Source: an uncultured Oscillochloris sp. (GTDB taxonomy: Bacteria > Chloroflexota > Chloroflexia > Chloroflexales > Chloroflexaceae). Taken from it: DNA of 22,972 nucleotides. The stretch is taken from contig CAIRFY010000245.1 of assembly GCA_903877945.1 (NCBI GenBank), positions 1 to 22,972 of the forward strand, in the 5' to 3' direction. Made by a program: the position numbers and the translations under genes. Under the pieces are notes generated by a model. That model worked only from the letters and a program-made list of their open reading frames with translations, searched no databases and was not told the DNA's origin. This document shows, in pieces, positions 7,283-14,899 of this stretch. The first letter of the stretch is position 1. Every line of letters begins with the position of its first letter.

Positions 7283-8242
7283 TTAGTTCGTCCCGCCGTA
7301 GTCGCTGCCCTCGGTGACGCGCATGAAGATATCCTCCAGGTCGTTCATCTGTCCGGCGAAGTGTGTCACCACTGCGCCGCCCTGGATGAGGCGGGCGAGC
7401 AGTTCGCTCACCGCACGATCATCGCCGTCTACGTCGATCTCGATCTGCGGCGGGATGGCCTCGGGCAGCAGGCGCACATCGAGAACGTGCGGTGTCCCGC
7501 GCACGAGATCGGCGGCCTGGGTCAGATCGCTCAACAGGTGGACGACGAAGACGCGGTGGGGCTGGAGCGACTGCATGATCGTCGCCACGTCGCCGGATGC
7601 CAGCAGGTTGCCACGTTCGACGATCCCAATATGGGTACACATCTCGGCCAGTTCGGTGAGGATGTGCGAGCTGATCATAATTGTCTTGCCCATGCTGCGC
7701 AGTTCTTTGAGCAGTTCGCGCAACTCGACGCGGGCGCGTGGATCAAGCCCGCTGGCCGGCTCATCGAGGATGAGCAGGGCCGGGTCGTGAATCATCGTGC
7801 GGGCCAGGCTCAGGCGCTGTTTCATCCCACGCGAAAGCCCCATCACGTCGGCGTCGCGTTTGTGGCTCAGATCCACCAGGGCCAGCAGGTCGTTGATCAG
7901 CGTGGTGCGGCGGGCCGTGGGAATGTGGTACGAGGCTGCGAAAAAATCCAGGTACTCCCAAGACTTCATCGCATCATAGACTCCGAAGAAGTCGGGCATA
8001 AAGCCAACCGAGCGCCGCACTGCTGCCTGGTCGTCCACCACCGAGTTGCCGGCCACCCATGCCTCGCCGCTGGTCGGCAGCAGCAACGTGGTCAGGATAC
8101 GCATGGTCGTCGTCTTACCGGCACCGTTCGGCCCGATGAACCCGTAGACCGCGCCCTGCGGAATGTGCAGGCTCAGGCCATTGAGCGCCACGGTGTTCCC
8201 ATAGCTCCGGGTGAGGTTTTTGGTCTCAACGATGATGGTCAT
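7283..8242 (-). CDS. ABC transporter ATP-binding protein
   Basis: 319 residues: one ATPase domain plus a roughly 90-residue C-terminal extension typical of ABC-2 (CcmA/NatA-like) exporters. Walker A is GPNGAGKT (37-44), signature LSRGM (136-140), Walker B LLILDEPASGLD (156-167) and the switch His H193 in SSH. The Q-loop Gln is replaced by Asp (FMPDFFG, D84), a substitution often seen in this subfamily. It starts three bases after the stop of the 636-residue membrane protein, so the two are an operon. The gene order resembles gliding- or export-type ABC-2 modules (ATPase with an auxiliary secreted protein). However, no permease lies in the window, and downstream are the palindromes and convergent amt. 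The substrate is unknown. Confidence 0.92.
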   Translation of the reverse strand: MTIIVETKNLTRSYGNTVALNGLSLHIPQGAVYGFIGPNGAGKTTTMRILTTLLLPTSGEAWVAGNSVVDDQAAVRRSVGFMPDFFGVYDAMKSWEYLDFFAASYHIPTARRTTLINDLLALVDLSHKRDADVMGLSRGMKQRLSLARTMIHDPALLILDEPASGLDPRARVELRELLKELRSMGKTIMISSHILTELAEMCTHIGIVERGNLLASGDVATIMQSLQPHRVFVVHLLSDLTQAADLVRGTPHVLDVRLLPEAIPPQIEIDVDGDDRAVSELLARLIQGGAVVTHFAGQMNDLEDIFMRVTEGSDYGGTN

Positions 8243-8245
8243 AAA

Positions 8246-10156
8246 TTAGGTGCTCAGCCGGATCAGATAGAGAGTCATACCGCGCTGGAGTTGCCCGTCC
8301 CCATCCACAGTCATCTCAATGGCCGGCTGATCGCGCCATGCCAGCAGGTAGGCGGCATCCCGCTCGGGTATGCCCTGCTGTCCCATTGCGGTTGGCCCGC
8401 CAAGGGTGAAGCGGTCGAAGGTGAACAGGCTCGACAGCACCCGCTGCTGATTGAACAGGCCATCGGAGGATGTCTCGCCGATTTGGTTAGGGAACGCCTG
8501 GAGGTTGAGGGACAGGTTCACCGCAACGCTGGCCCCCGGGCCAACATCCCCGAGATTCTGCACAGAATCGCCAACCACAATCATCGCGTTGCGCAGCGTC
8601 TCGCCGCTCGTGTTTCGCAGGGTGCCACTGAACTGCTGGGTGTTATGCGCAAGCTGGCTCTGTACGCTAGGCACATCAGCCACCGGCTGCTCAACCAGGA
8701 GCGTGCGTAGGGCCGACACATCGATCAGCAGGTCGGGCACCGTCGCGCCGCTATCGCTCAAACTGACCGGTACCATGCTTGTCTGGAAACCCTCAAACGT
8801 GCCGGGCGACACCAGAACGTCGGGGGTGAAGCCCAGGTTGTAGCTGCGCCGCTGCGGCGAGAAAATGCTGACGAAGGCGGTAGCCTGGCCGTCGGGCGCG
8901 CCCTCGACGCCTTGGACAAAGGCCAGTTGCGAGATCTGCGGGCGACTTCCACGGATGACGAAGCTGACCCCATAGGCCAGCACCAGGAAGATCGCTACCA
9001 GGATCGGCGTTGTCACCCATGCCAAATCCACCCGGCGCAGCCACCGCAGCAGCAGGAAGTTCACCGGGCCAATCACCACAATATAGACGGTGATCAGCAG
9101 CAGCAGAATGGCGGGCGAGGGCAATCTGAGCGCGGCGAGCTGGAGTGTGTCACGCACGAGATTCTCGCTGCGCTGGCGAAACGAGGTAGCCAGATGCATG
9201 CGATCTTCGATGGTGAGGACGTGCGACCAGAGATCGGGTTCGCCCGGCCAGGCCCGCAGCGCGGCAATGTCGAAGGCGGCAAAAATCACCCGCCCGGCAC
9301 CCACATCGTGGGTGATCAACAGGTTTGACGCATCGAGAGCGCGGGCGTTGGGATGGAGCGTGATCTGGTTCGCGGTCACGCCCTGAATCAGATCGCCCAA
9401 GTCAGTGCGGAGGGCGAGACGTTCGATTGAGTCGACCGGCACATGTGCCCGCAGGTCGCTGCCAAGTTCCACCGGGAGCAGATCTCCCAAACCGCTGGCT
9501 ACTCGCCTAGCGTCGGGGCCGCCGCTCACCAGGAGTATACCGCCCAGGCGCACCCAGCGACCCAACGCAGCGCGCTGGCCTACCGACAGCGCAGACGTAT
9601 CCGTGTCGTGAACAGTAATGACATCCAGACCCTCAAGCAGCGCGGCGTCGTTGGGCAACAGATCAACGCTCAGTCGGCTCAGCACCGTGGTCCAACCGTT
9701 CACCAGTTTCCCAGACGTAAGACTGTTGAGCAGAGTCTGATCGCTGCTGAGGACGCCAACAGCGATCTCGTTTGTATCAACCGGGTTAAGCCGTACATTG
9801 TTGCTCACCAGCGGGCGACCAGCGACCAGCAGGCGCAGCACAGCCAGGCGGGAGCTTGTATTGGTGACAACCGGAAGGACGACCTGCTTACGCGCACCAC
9901 GGGGCAGATCAACCTCGTAGTGAAAGGACGGCTCCGAGTCGCCGGGGAAGCGCCACTCGATGGTGCCGCGCACGTCGCCGCCATCGTTGGCGACCACCAC
10001 GTTCACCGGGAACCAGTGAGAAACATGGTACTGTCCATTGCCGTCATAGCCCGTTCGCACATCCAGCGTCACTGGACTCTGCTGGGCTGCGCACACGGCA
10101 CCCGTCGGCATCAGGACGACGAGGGCAAGCAGGAAAAATCGGAGGAAGCGGGTCAA
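8246..10156 (-). CDS. Secreted/anchored membrane protein of unknown function, linked to ABC ATPase
   Basis: 636 residues. An N-terminal signal peptide (about 1-24, basic MTRFLR then a hydrophobic core, AxA-like end) is followed by a beta-rich domain (25-130). Next is an alpha/beta domain (about 130-300) with features of class I glutamine-amidotransferase-like or ThuA-like folds (LDVITVHD, LGRWVRLGGILLVSGG) but no recognisable catalytic triad. Two adjacent membrane helices (about 349-371 and 382-402) and a 230-residue external C-terminal domain follow. The start is TTG 10156, with GGAG five bases upstream; it is the only start that yields a proper signal peptide. The ABC ATPase follows at once. 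Inferred: an accessory or substrate-handling component of an ABC-2 type system at the cell envelope. Confidence 0.8.
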   Translation of the reverse strand: MTRFLRFFLLALVVLMPTGAVCAAQQSPVTLDVRTGYDGNGQYHVSHWFPVNVVVANDGGDVRGTIEWRFPGDSEPSFHYEVDLPRGARKQVVLPVVTNTSSRLAVLRLLVAGRPLVSNNVRLNPVDTNEIAVGVLSSDQTLLNSLTSGKLVNGWTTVLSRLSVDLLPNDAALLEGLDVITVHDTDTSALSVGQRAALGRWVRLGGILLVSGGPDARRVASGLGDLLPVELGSDLRAHVPVDSIERLALRTDLGDLIQGVTANQITLHPNARALDASNLLITHDVGAGRVIFAAFDIAALRAWPGEPDLWSHVLTIEDRMHLATSFRQRSENLVRDTLQLAALRLPSPAILLLLITVYIVVIGPVNFLLLRWLRRVDLAWVTTPILVAIFLVLAYGVSFVIRGSRPQISQLAFVQGVEGAPDGQATAFVSIFSPQRRSYNLGFTPDVLVSPGTFEGFQTSMVPVSLSDSGATVPDLLIDVSALRTLLVEQPVADVPSVQSQLAHNTQQFSGTLRNTSGETLRNAMIVVGDSVQNLGDVGPGASVAVNLSLNLQAFPNQIGETSSDGLFNQQRVLSSLFTFDRFTLGGPTAMGQQGIPERDAAYLLAWRDQPAIEMTVDGDGQLQRGMTLYLIRLST

Positions 10157-10181
10157 TGTGGCTCCATGCCTGGGAGGGGCG

Positions 10182-10204
10182 CGGGGAGGGCTTGTCCCTC
10201 CCCG
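10182..10204. other. 9-bp stem-loop between the PH-like and 636-residue protein genes
   Basis: CGGGGAGGG (10182-10190) pairs with CCCTCCCCG (10196-10204) over the loop CTTGT. Read leftward (the direction of both genes), a T-run at 10205-10211 comes before the hairpin rather than after it. It is therefore not a normal terminator for the PH-protein gene. It sits within the probable leader of the next gene and may affect RNA processing or partial termination. Confidence 0.55.
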
Positions 10205-10213
10205 AAAAAAACC

Positions 10214-11737
10214 TTACCCAACCCGCTCTGGCGGCGTATTCAGCTCGTTATAGCGCAACTGGGCAGCGTGGTAGTGCTTCAGGAGGGACAGGGTATCATT
10301 CAGGTTCTTCTCCTTCTCGCCGCGCTTGAAGGCAACCTGATAATCATTCACCTTCTGCACCACGTCGCGTGGGCGGGGCACATGATGAAAGCAAAACTTC
10401 CCGCCGCTGCCCGCCGTCTCCAGCACCACATTGCCATAGCCGAGCAGGTTACTGACGAAGGTCGTCTCAAAGGCAATATTCGTAATCGCCCCAAGGCTGG
10501 CTTGGCGGCGATCCTCGGGGCCGAAGGGTTTCTTCTCAATATCGATCACGTTTGTAGGGTTGAGGATGTAGAGGTCGTTGCGATGATCCTCGATCTCCCA
10601 CGCCGACCATGCGACAAAGGCGATACATAGCACCACCGAGACGACAGTAAGCAGCATTGGTGAGGGATGGATCAGGCGGGAGACAATCCCAATCACCAGC
10701 AGGCCGCCGAAGAGTAGCAGAACCGGCCCGATCAGGGCGCGCAGCATAAAGATCCAGTGCGAGCGCCAGATGATCTCACCGTTGTCCTCGTTAATCTCGG
10801 GGTTCTCGTGGAAGAGCCAGCCAAGCATCCTCATGCCGTGCGAGGTCTTAATGTCTTTTTTAAAGACCTTCTTCTCGCCCTTGACATCATAGACCTTCGT
10901 CTCGATCATGCGGTCGAACTCTTCAGCCGTGCGCTGCTTGCGAAGAGAGTTCACCAGACCCATGATTTTCTTCTGCATCTCCCTGGGGTTCGCCGCCTCA
11001 CGAAAGGTGATCTGGCCGCCGATGCGGGCCGACTTCACGATCACCACACCAAAACCGAGCCAGTGCTGGCTGTAGGTCTTCGTAGAGGCAAGCACATCCT
11101 GAATATCCTCAATATAGATCTGCTCCTGCACGCGCCGCTCGATCAGACGTGGAATAAGAACCTCATCGTTATCATAGACCACCCGCTTATTGGTGAGGAT
11201 CAGTTCATCGTTCATCCAGTCATAGGTTGTAAAGAACGTGAAGAGCAGGCTGATCGTCGTCAAAACCATCAGGCCAATGTTGATTGCATCGAAGGACTGA
11301 CCAACAAACATCATCGGGTCGATATAGAACAACCGGCCGCCGTTATAGCGGAAGTAGATTACGAGCGCGATCACCGATCCAATCCCAAAAAGAATGTTCC
11401 GCGTACGCAGATCTTCCTTCTTCGGCTTCTTCTGGCCCGTGGTACGCACCCATAGCGATGTCCAGAGCAGCACGATCAGCGTTTCCGCGCCGATCATAAT
11501 CCAGTTGACCAGATCGAAGCCGATCTTCTCGCCCGTGTCGGTAACGATGAAGCCACCGCCAAGGCTACGGAAGAAGGCGGTGCCAGCAAAAAGCAGCAGG
11601 AAGATCAGCGGCAGGATCAGACGGCTCGTGAGGGCGATCCAGTGACGCCCGGTGACGTGCAGAATTTCCTCACCCTCAACGAGATCGAGCGACTCGGACG
11701 CACCCTCAAGCAGCAGACCTTTGAGAAAGTTCAGCAT
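10214..11737 (-). CDS. Polytopic membrane protein with two PH-like (bPH/DUF304-type) domains
   Basis: 507 residues. An N-terminal cytosolic strand region (15-35) is followed by hydrophobic segments near 37-57, 78-97, 115-130 and 151-171. A PH-like domain at about 172-268 opens with DELILTNKRVVYDN. Two more helices (about 331-353 and 361-380) precede a second PH-like domain at 385-470 (NDLYILNPTNVIDIEKKPFG, then LGAITNIAFE). The C-terminal 37 residues are charged. This duplicated helix-hairpin plus bPH layout recalls YdbS/YdbT-type proteins, whose precise function is poorly known. A good Shine-Dalgarno, CAGGAG, lies six bases before the ATG. It follows cmk by 15 bp and is likely cotranscribed with it. 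No catalytic motif is seen. Confidence 0.82.
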   Translation of the reverse strand: MLNFLKGLLLEGASESLDLVEGEEILHVTGRHWIALTSRLILPLIFLLLFAGTAFFRSLGGGFIVTDTGEKIGFDLVNWIMIGAETLIVLLWTSLWVRTTGQKKPKKEDLRTRNILFGIGSVIALVIYFRYNGGRLFYIDPMMFVGQSFDAINIGLMVLTTISLLFTFFTTYDWMNDELILTNKRVVYDNDEVLIPRLIERRVQEQIYIEDIQDVLASTKTYSQHWLGFGVVIVKSARIGGQITFREAANPREMQKKIMGLVNSLRKQRTAEEFDRMIETKVYDVKGEKKVFKKDIKTSHGMRMLGWLFHENPEINEDNGEIIWRSHWIFMLRALIGPVLLLFGGLLVIGIVSRLIHPSPMLLTVVSVVLCIAFVAWSAWEIEDHRNDLYILNPTNVIDIEKKPFGPEDRRQASLGAITNIAFETTFVSNLLGYGNVVLETAGSGGKFCFHHVPRPRDVVQKVNDYQVAFKRGEKEKNLNDTLSLLKHYHAAQLRYNELNTPPERVG

Positions 11738-11752
11738 AACTGGCTCCTGAAG

Positions 11753-12460
11753 CTACCGTGGAGGGAGGGGAGGATGGGCCACCTCCGCATCGCTCCTGCC
11801 GATATAGTCGATGATCCAGTCGACCTCAGCATCAGGCGAGAGGCCATCGTTCTTCAGCACCACCGCATCATCGGCGGGGCGAAGCACGTGCTGATCCATG
11901 GCATCGCGGCGGGCCATCGCGGAGCGCACCTCGCCGAGAGGGCGGGGGGGCTCATCCTGCGGATGGCGCTCGTCGGCGCGGCGACGGGCGCGCTCATCGA
12001 GGGTCGCCTCAAGGTAGATCTTGAGTGGGGCGTCGGGCATCACCACTGTGCCAACATCGCGTCCGACCATCACCACCCGGCCACGCTGGCCGATGACCTG
12101 CTGCTGGCGGATCATCTCGCGGCGGACGCCAGGGTAGCGGGCGACCGTCGAGACGCCGCGCTCAACCTCGGGGCTGCGGATGGCCCAGGTGACATCGTTG
12201 CCATCGGCGAGGACGGTGTACTGACGGCCATCGTCTGCGGAGGGCGCGACCACCTCAATCACAATCTGTCGGGCCAGGCTCTCGACCGCATCGCAGGAGG
12301 CGAGGTCAATTCCAGCCTGGAGGGCGGCAAGGGTAAGGGCGCGGTACATCACGCCCGTGTCAAAGTAGAGGTAGCCGAGGCGGTCGGCCAGCAGTGCGCC
12401 GAGGGTACTCTTCCCAGCACCTGCGGGGCCGTCGATCGCAATGACAAGTGGTTGCTGCAT
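11753..12460 (-). CDS. cmk: Cytidylate kinase
   Basis: 235 residues, standard length. P-loop GPAGAGKST is at 11-19, the CMP-binding YFDTGVMYR at 32-40, VGRDVGTVVMPDAPLKIYLE in the centre, and an Arg-rich lid (DERARRRADERH) follows. It phosphorylates CMP/dCMP with ATP in the cytosol. I start at the ATG at 12460, where family homology begins; the upstream open frame is low-complexity DNA from a repeat element. No clear Shine-Dalgarno is seen. It is probably the first gene of a leftward operon with the PH-like protein. It links thematically with pyrR/pyrB and upp in this window, but they are not adjacent. Confidence 0.95.
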   Translation of the reverse strand: MQQPLVIAIDGPAGAGKSTLGALLADRLGYLYFDTGVMYRALTLAALQAGIDLASCDAVESLARQIVIEVVAPSADDGRQYTVLADGNDVTWAIRSPEVERGVSTVARYPGVRREMIRQQQVIGQRGRVVMVGRDVGTVVMPDAPLKIYLEATLDERARRRADERHPQDEPPRPLGEVRSAMARRDAMDQHVLRPADDAVVLKNDGLSPDAEVDWIIDYIGRSDAEVAHPPLPPR

Positions 12461-12638
12461 AGAGTTTGTGGTGTGGGGCCGACGACTGGCCCTTACACCC
12501 AGGATGTCGCGTTGGTATCTACGGCAGAGGCAGACCCTATTGTAGCACGCGAAACTTGTCAGAGGCAAGTCTTTGAAGGACGTTGCACCAGTCCCCGTCC
12601 TCACCCGCGCCAGGGCATGAGCAAAGTCAGATCCGGCC

Positions 12639-12691
12639 CCCTCACCCCCTGCCCCTCTCCCCGTGAGGGAGAGGGGGCTGGGGGGTGAGGG
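12639..12691. repeat. C/G-rich inverted-repeat element, solo hairpin copy
   Basis: A left arm starting CCCTCACCCCC and a right arm ending GGGGGGTGAGGG pair almost perfectly over about 24 bases around the loop CGTGA. The same arms occur at 21255-21361, there flanking a longer core. The element resembles the non-autonomous palindromic repeats common in intergenic DNA of many bacteria. No transposase is visible. Confidence 0.8.
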
Positions 12692-12744
12692 CTGTCCGGC
12701 GACCACACGACTTTGCACATGCCCTGTCACCCGCGCCCTATGGA

Positions 12745-12773
12745 TTTCCAGAGCGGCGCAGACGTGCTATAAT
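12745..12773 (+). promoter_or_regulatory. Sigma-70-type promoter for tig
   Basis: The -10 is a perfect TATAAT (12768-12773) with an extended TGC just before it. TTTCCA (12745-12750) is a four-of-six -35 at a 17-base spacing. Transcription would start near 12780, giving a leader of about 228 nt before tig. Confidence 0.7.
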
Positions 12774-12781
12774 GGCGTGCA

Positions 12782-12806
12782 GTATGCCCAGTGGGCGTAC
12801 CTTTTT
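12782..12806 (+). terminator. Promoter-proximal hairpin with T-run (possible attenuator)
   Basis: An 8-bp stem with one G-U pair (12782-12789 with 12793-12800) and a 3-base loop is followed by CTTTTT (12801-12806). If transcription starts near 12780, this is a minimal intrinsic terminator at the very 5' end of the tig transcript. It could cause early termination or serve as a 5' stabilising hairpin. A stop this close to the start site would be unusual. Confidence 0.4.
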
Positions 12807-12867
12807 GCCGTGTGTCATTACGCATAGTTTTAGGCACGCGTGTGTGCGCCCTGTCGTGTCGGGCAAC

Positions 12868-13011
12868 ATGCGTCAGCCCACCTCGTCGGCGCTTGAGTAC
12901 AACAAAGCACGAGCTTCAGTGGCTCAGTCATTTCGCTCAATGCCCCAAGGCAGCCTACGAGTAGAACCCTCAACAGTTTTGTATAGAAGAGATGGAGAGT
13001 ATCAAGGGTGA
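12868..13011 (+). CDS. Possible 47-codon leader ORF overlapping tig start
   Basis: An ATG-initiated frame encodes 47 residues starting MRQPTSSALEYNKARAS. Its TGA (13009-13011) overlaps the tig GTG (13008-13010) as GTGA, the arrangement expected for translational coupling. No good Shine-Dalgarno precedes it, the composition is not distinctive, and the frame is open further upstream through repeat DNA. It may therefore be chance. Confidence 0.2.
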   Translation: MRQPTSSALEYNKARASVAQSFRSMPQGSLRVEPSTVLYRRDGEYQG

Positions 13012-14606
13012 AGGTTACTACTGAGAAGCTTCCAAAAAGCTTGTTGGCATTGCAGATCGAGATCGATAAGGATCAGCTTGAGCGTGGCCTCGACAAGGCC
13101 GCACGTCGGCTTGCGCAAAGATACCCTATCCGTGGATTCCGGCCCGGCAAGGCACCTCGCTCGGTTATCGAGCGAACCTACGGGCGTCCCGCTCTGTTGG
13201 AGGATGCTACCGACGACCTGATCAATAAAGCGTATCGCGCCACCCTCGAACAGGAGAAGTTCACCCCGATTGGCCCACCAGTCTTCGATGGTATTACGTC
13301 GACTGATCCGTTTACCTTCCGTGTGACCATCCCCGTTGCACCCACCACGATCCTTGGCGATTACCGCAACATTCGCTCACCCCTCGACGCTGTTGAGATT
13401 AGCGATGCGGATGTGGAGCGAGAACTGGGTCGCGTCCGCGATAAGCACGTTGTCCTCAAAGAACTCGACGAACCACGTCCCGCCCAGGAGGGTGATCGTC
13501 TCCGGGTGAACCTCGCTACCATCGTCAGCGACGAGGGCGACGAGGGCGACGAGGGCGACGAGGGCGACGAGGGCGACGAGGGCGACGAGGGCGACGAGGG
13601 CGACGAGGGCGACGAGGGCGACGAGGGCGACGAGGGCGATGAGGACGACGAGGGCGACGAGGACGACGAGATCATCAACGAGGAAGGTGAGATCGTTGAT
13701 GAGGAGATCATCGACAACGCGCACAAGGCGGGCAGTGAAAACGATGGTTCTGAGCAGACCCTCGATCTCGTCTCGGGCCACCTCATCGATGATCTGCGCA
13801 ACGCCCTCATTGGTCTCAACGTCGGCGACCGCACCGAGGTCACGACCGTGGTACCCGATGACCACGAGGACGAGGCGGTGCGCGGTAAAACGGTGACGTT
13901 TAAGGTGAAAGTCAACGGTGTCCAGGAGCGCATTCTGCCCGACTGGGAGGAACTTCCGTCCCTGGAGGGTATCGAGGGTAGCCTTGAGGATCTCCGAAAC
14001 AAGATACGCGCTGGTCTTGAGAAAAACCGGCGTACCACCGCCGAGCGCACGTTGGTCGAGTCTTATGTCGCGCAGGTGATCGCCACCGCCGAGTTTGACA
14101 TTCCCGATGTCATGGTGCAAGGGCGGGCTGACGAGTTGCTCCGCGAGCAGGGCCACCAGTTCGAACAGTATGGGATCACCCTTGAGCAGATGCTCCAGTA
14201 CCACGGCCAGACTCGCGAGCAGGCCGTGACGGAACTGATACCCGAGGCCGAGCGTCAGACGAGAATGACTCTCGTCATGCGTGAACTGGTTGATCGTGAG
14301 CGTCTCCGGATCACGCCCGACGAGATCGAGGAAGAGGTGCAGCGCATAGCCCTTGACTACGATGAGGCAGCTCGCGAGAACGTCCTCAAGACCCTGCACA
14401 CCGAGATGTTCTCGACGGTCGTCAGTTCGGTACTTGATCGCAAGCTGCGTGAGCGGATTATGCTGATCGCCACCGGCGCAGCACCCGCCCTTGAGGAACC
14501 CGCTGCCGCCGAGGAACCCGCTGCCGCTGAGGAACCCGCTGCCGCCGAGGAACCCGCTGCCGCCGAGGAACCCGCTGCCGCCGAGGAACCCGCTGCCGTT
14601 GAGTAG
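13008..14606 (+). CDS. tig: Trigger factor with acidic insertion and repetitive C-terminal tail
   Basis: 532 residues; typical trigger factors have about 430-480. This is the ribosome-bound chaperone and prolyl isomerase that receives nascent chains. The ribosome-docking signature GFRPGKAP is at 43-50. The PPIase region starts near 160 (EEGD-like QEGDRLRVNL) and resumes at TLDLVSGHLIDDLRNALIGL and KTVTFKVKVNGV. Between them lie 47 almost purely Asp/Glu/Gly residues (175-221) plus a further acidic linker to about 245, where normal FKBP loop sequence is expected. The C-terminal chaperone arms follow, and the protein ends in six EEPAAA repeats (496-531). The start is GTG with GGAG ten bases upstream. 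It is first in tig-clpP-clpX. The isomerase site is probably impaired. Confidence 0.93.
   Translation: MKVTTEKLPKSLLALQIEIDKDQLERGLDKAARRLAQRYPIRGFRPGKAPRSVIERTYGRPALLEDATDDLINKAYRATLEQEKFTPIGPPVFDGITSTDPFTFRVTIPVAPTTILGDYRNIRSPLDAVEISDADVERELGRVRDKHVVLKELDEPRPAQEGDRLRVNLATIVSDEGDEGDEGDEGDEGDEGDEGDEGDEGDEGDEGDEGDEDDEGDEDDEIINEEGEIVDEEIIDNAHKAGSENDGSEQTLDLVSGHLIDDLRNALIGLNVGDRTEVTTVVPDDHEDEAVRGKTVTFKVKVNGVQERILPDWEELPSLEGIEGSLEDLRNKIRAGLEKNRRTTAERTLVESYVAQVIATAEFDIPDVMVQGRADELLREQGHQFEQYGITLEQMLQYHGQTREQAVTELIPEAERQTRMTLVMRELVDRERLRITPDEIEEEVQRIALDYDEAARENVLKTLHTEMFSTVVSSVLDRKLRERIMLIATGAAPALEEPAAAEEPAAAEEPAAAEEPAAAEEPAAAEEPAAVE
13530..13637 (+). repeat. Twelve perfect 9-bp repeats (GACGAGGGC) inside tig
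   Basis: GACGAGGGC occurs 12 times without a mismatch, encoding 12 x Asp-Glu-Gly (residues 175-210). Degenerate copies follow to 13670. Perfect identity at synonymous sites points to recent slippage expansion. The unit is a multiple of three, so copy-number changes keep the frame. Confidence 0.97.
14493..14600 (+). repeat. Six 18-bp repeats encoding EEPAAA at the tig 3' end
   Basis: The unit GAGGAACCCGCTGCCGCC is repeated six times with only one third-position difference in unit 2 and two base changes in unit 6. The last unit reads EEPAAV and is followed by Glu and stop. It forms an acidic Ala/Pro tail likely to be flexible. Confidence 0.97.
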
Positions 14607-14622
14607 GGGCTGCATCCCACCC

Positions 14623-14694
14623 CGTCCTCGCGTCCTCGCGTCCTCGCGTCCTCGCGTCCTCGCGTCCTCGCGTCCTCGCGTCCTCGCGTCTTTG
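14623..14694. repeat. Octamer array CGTCCTCG x8 downstream of tig
   Basis: Eight perfect copies of CGTCCTCG (14623-14686) plus a diverged ninth (CGTCTTTG), starting 17 bp after the tig stop. The 8-bp period is not a multiple of three and lies outside any credible gene. Confidence 0.95.
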
Positions 14695-14741
14695 CGTCAC
14701 ATGCGTGTTATGGTTTGACGCAAAGGCGCAAAGGCGCAAAG
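14690..14741. repeat. Inverted repeat at the end of the octamer array
   Basis: CTTTGCGTCA (14690-14699) pairs with TGACGCAAAG (14716-14725) over a 16-base loop. The right arm continues as 8-base-period copies GCAAAGGC to about 14741. The left arm runs outward into the CGTCCTCG array, so pairing continues imperfectly. It might serve as the tig 3' end, but no T-run follows. Confidence 0.65.
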
Positions 14742-14899
14742 AACCTCGTTTCGTTCAGCATGATGACAGCGTTATTTCTGCACTATTGCCATCGTACGCT
14801 TTCTAGGGATGCACCGATTTGGCCTTCGTGGTATGCTTCTAGCGTAAACGATTCGCCGTGCATCCGGCAGCGAGAATCAACCCGAGAGAGGCGTGTTTT

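Larger units (their letters stand above)
12461..13007. other. Divergent intergenic region, cmk / tig
   Basis: 547 bp between the leftward cmk and rightward tig genes. It holds a C/G-rich inverted-repeat element (12639-12691), a good promoter for tig (12745-12773), an immediate hairpin plus T-run (12782-12806) and a possible 47-codon leader ORF (12868-13011). Nothing recognisable was found in 12461-12638, where the cmk promoter should be. Confidence 0.6.

Noticed and set aside
7109..8710. 533-codon rightward open frame
   Set aside because: It runs antisense to the ABC ATPase and the start of the 636-residue protein, both with clear family motifs or a signal peptide. Its product has no recognisable domain and its composition is that of a shadow frame.
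9443..10630. 395-codon rightward open frame
   Set aside because: Antisense to the 636-residue protein and the PH-like protein. Length is explained by GC-rich codon bias.
12685..12867. Upstream part of the frame that ends at 13011
   Set aside because: It reads through the C/G-rich repeat and the tig promoter, and no start with a ribosome site is visible there.
13377..14615. 412-codon leftward frame over tig
   Set aside because: It is the reverse strand of trigger factor. The apparent Val/Ala/Leu and Gly/Ser repeats are just the complement of the Asp-Glu-Gly and EEPAAA arrays.
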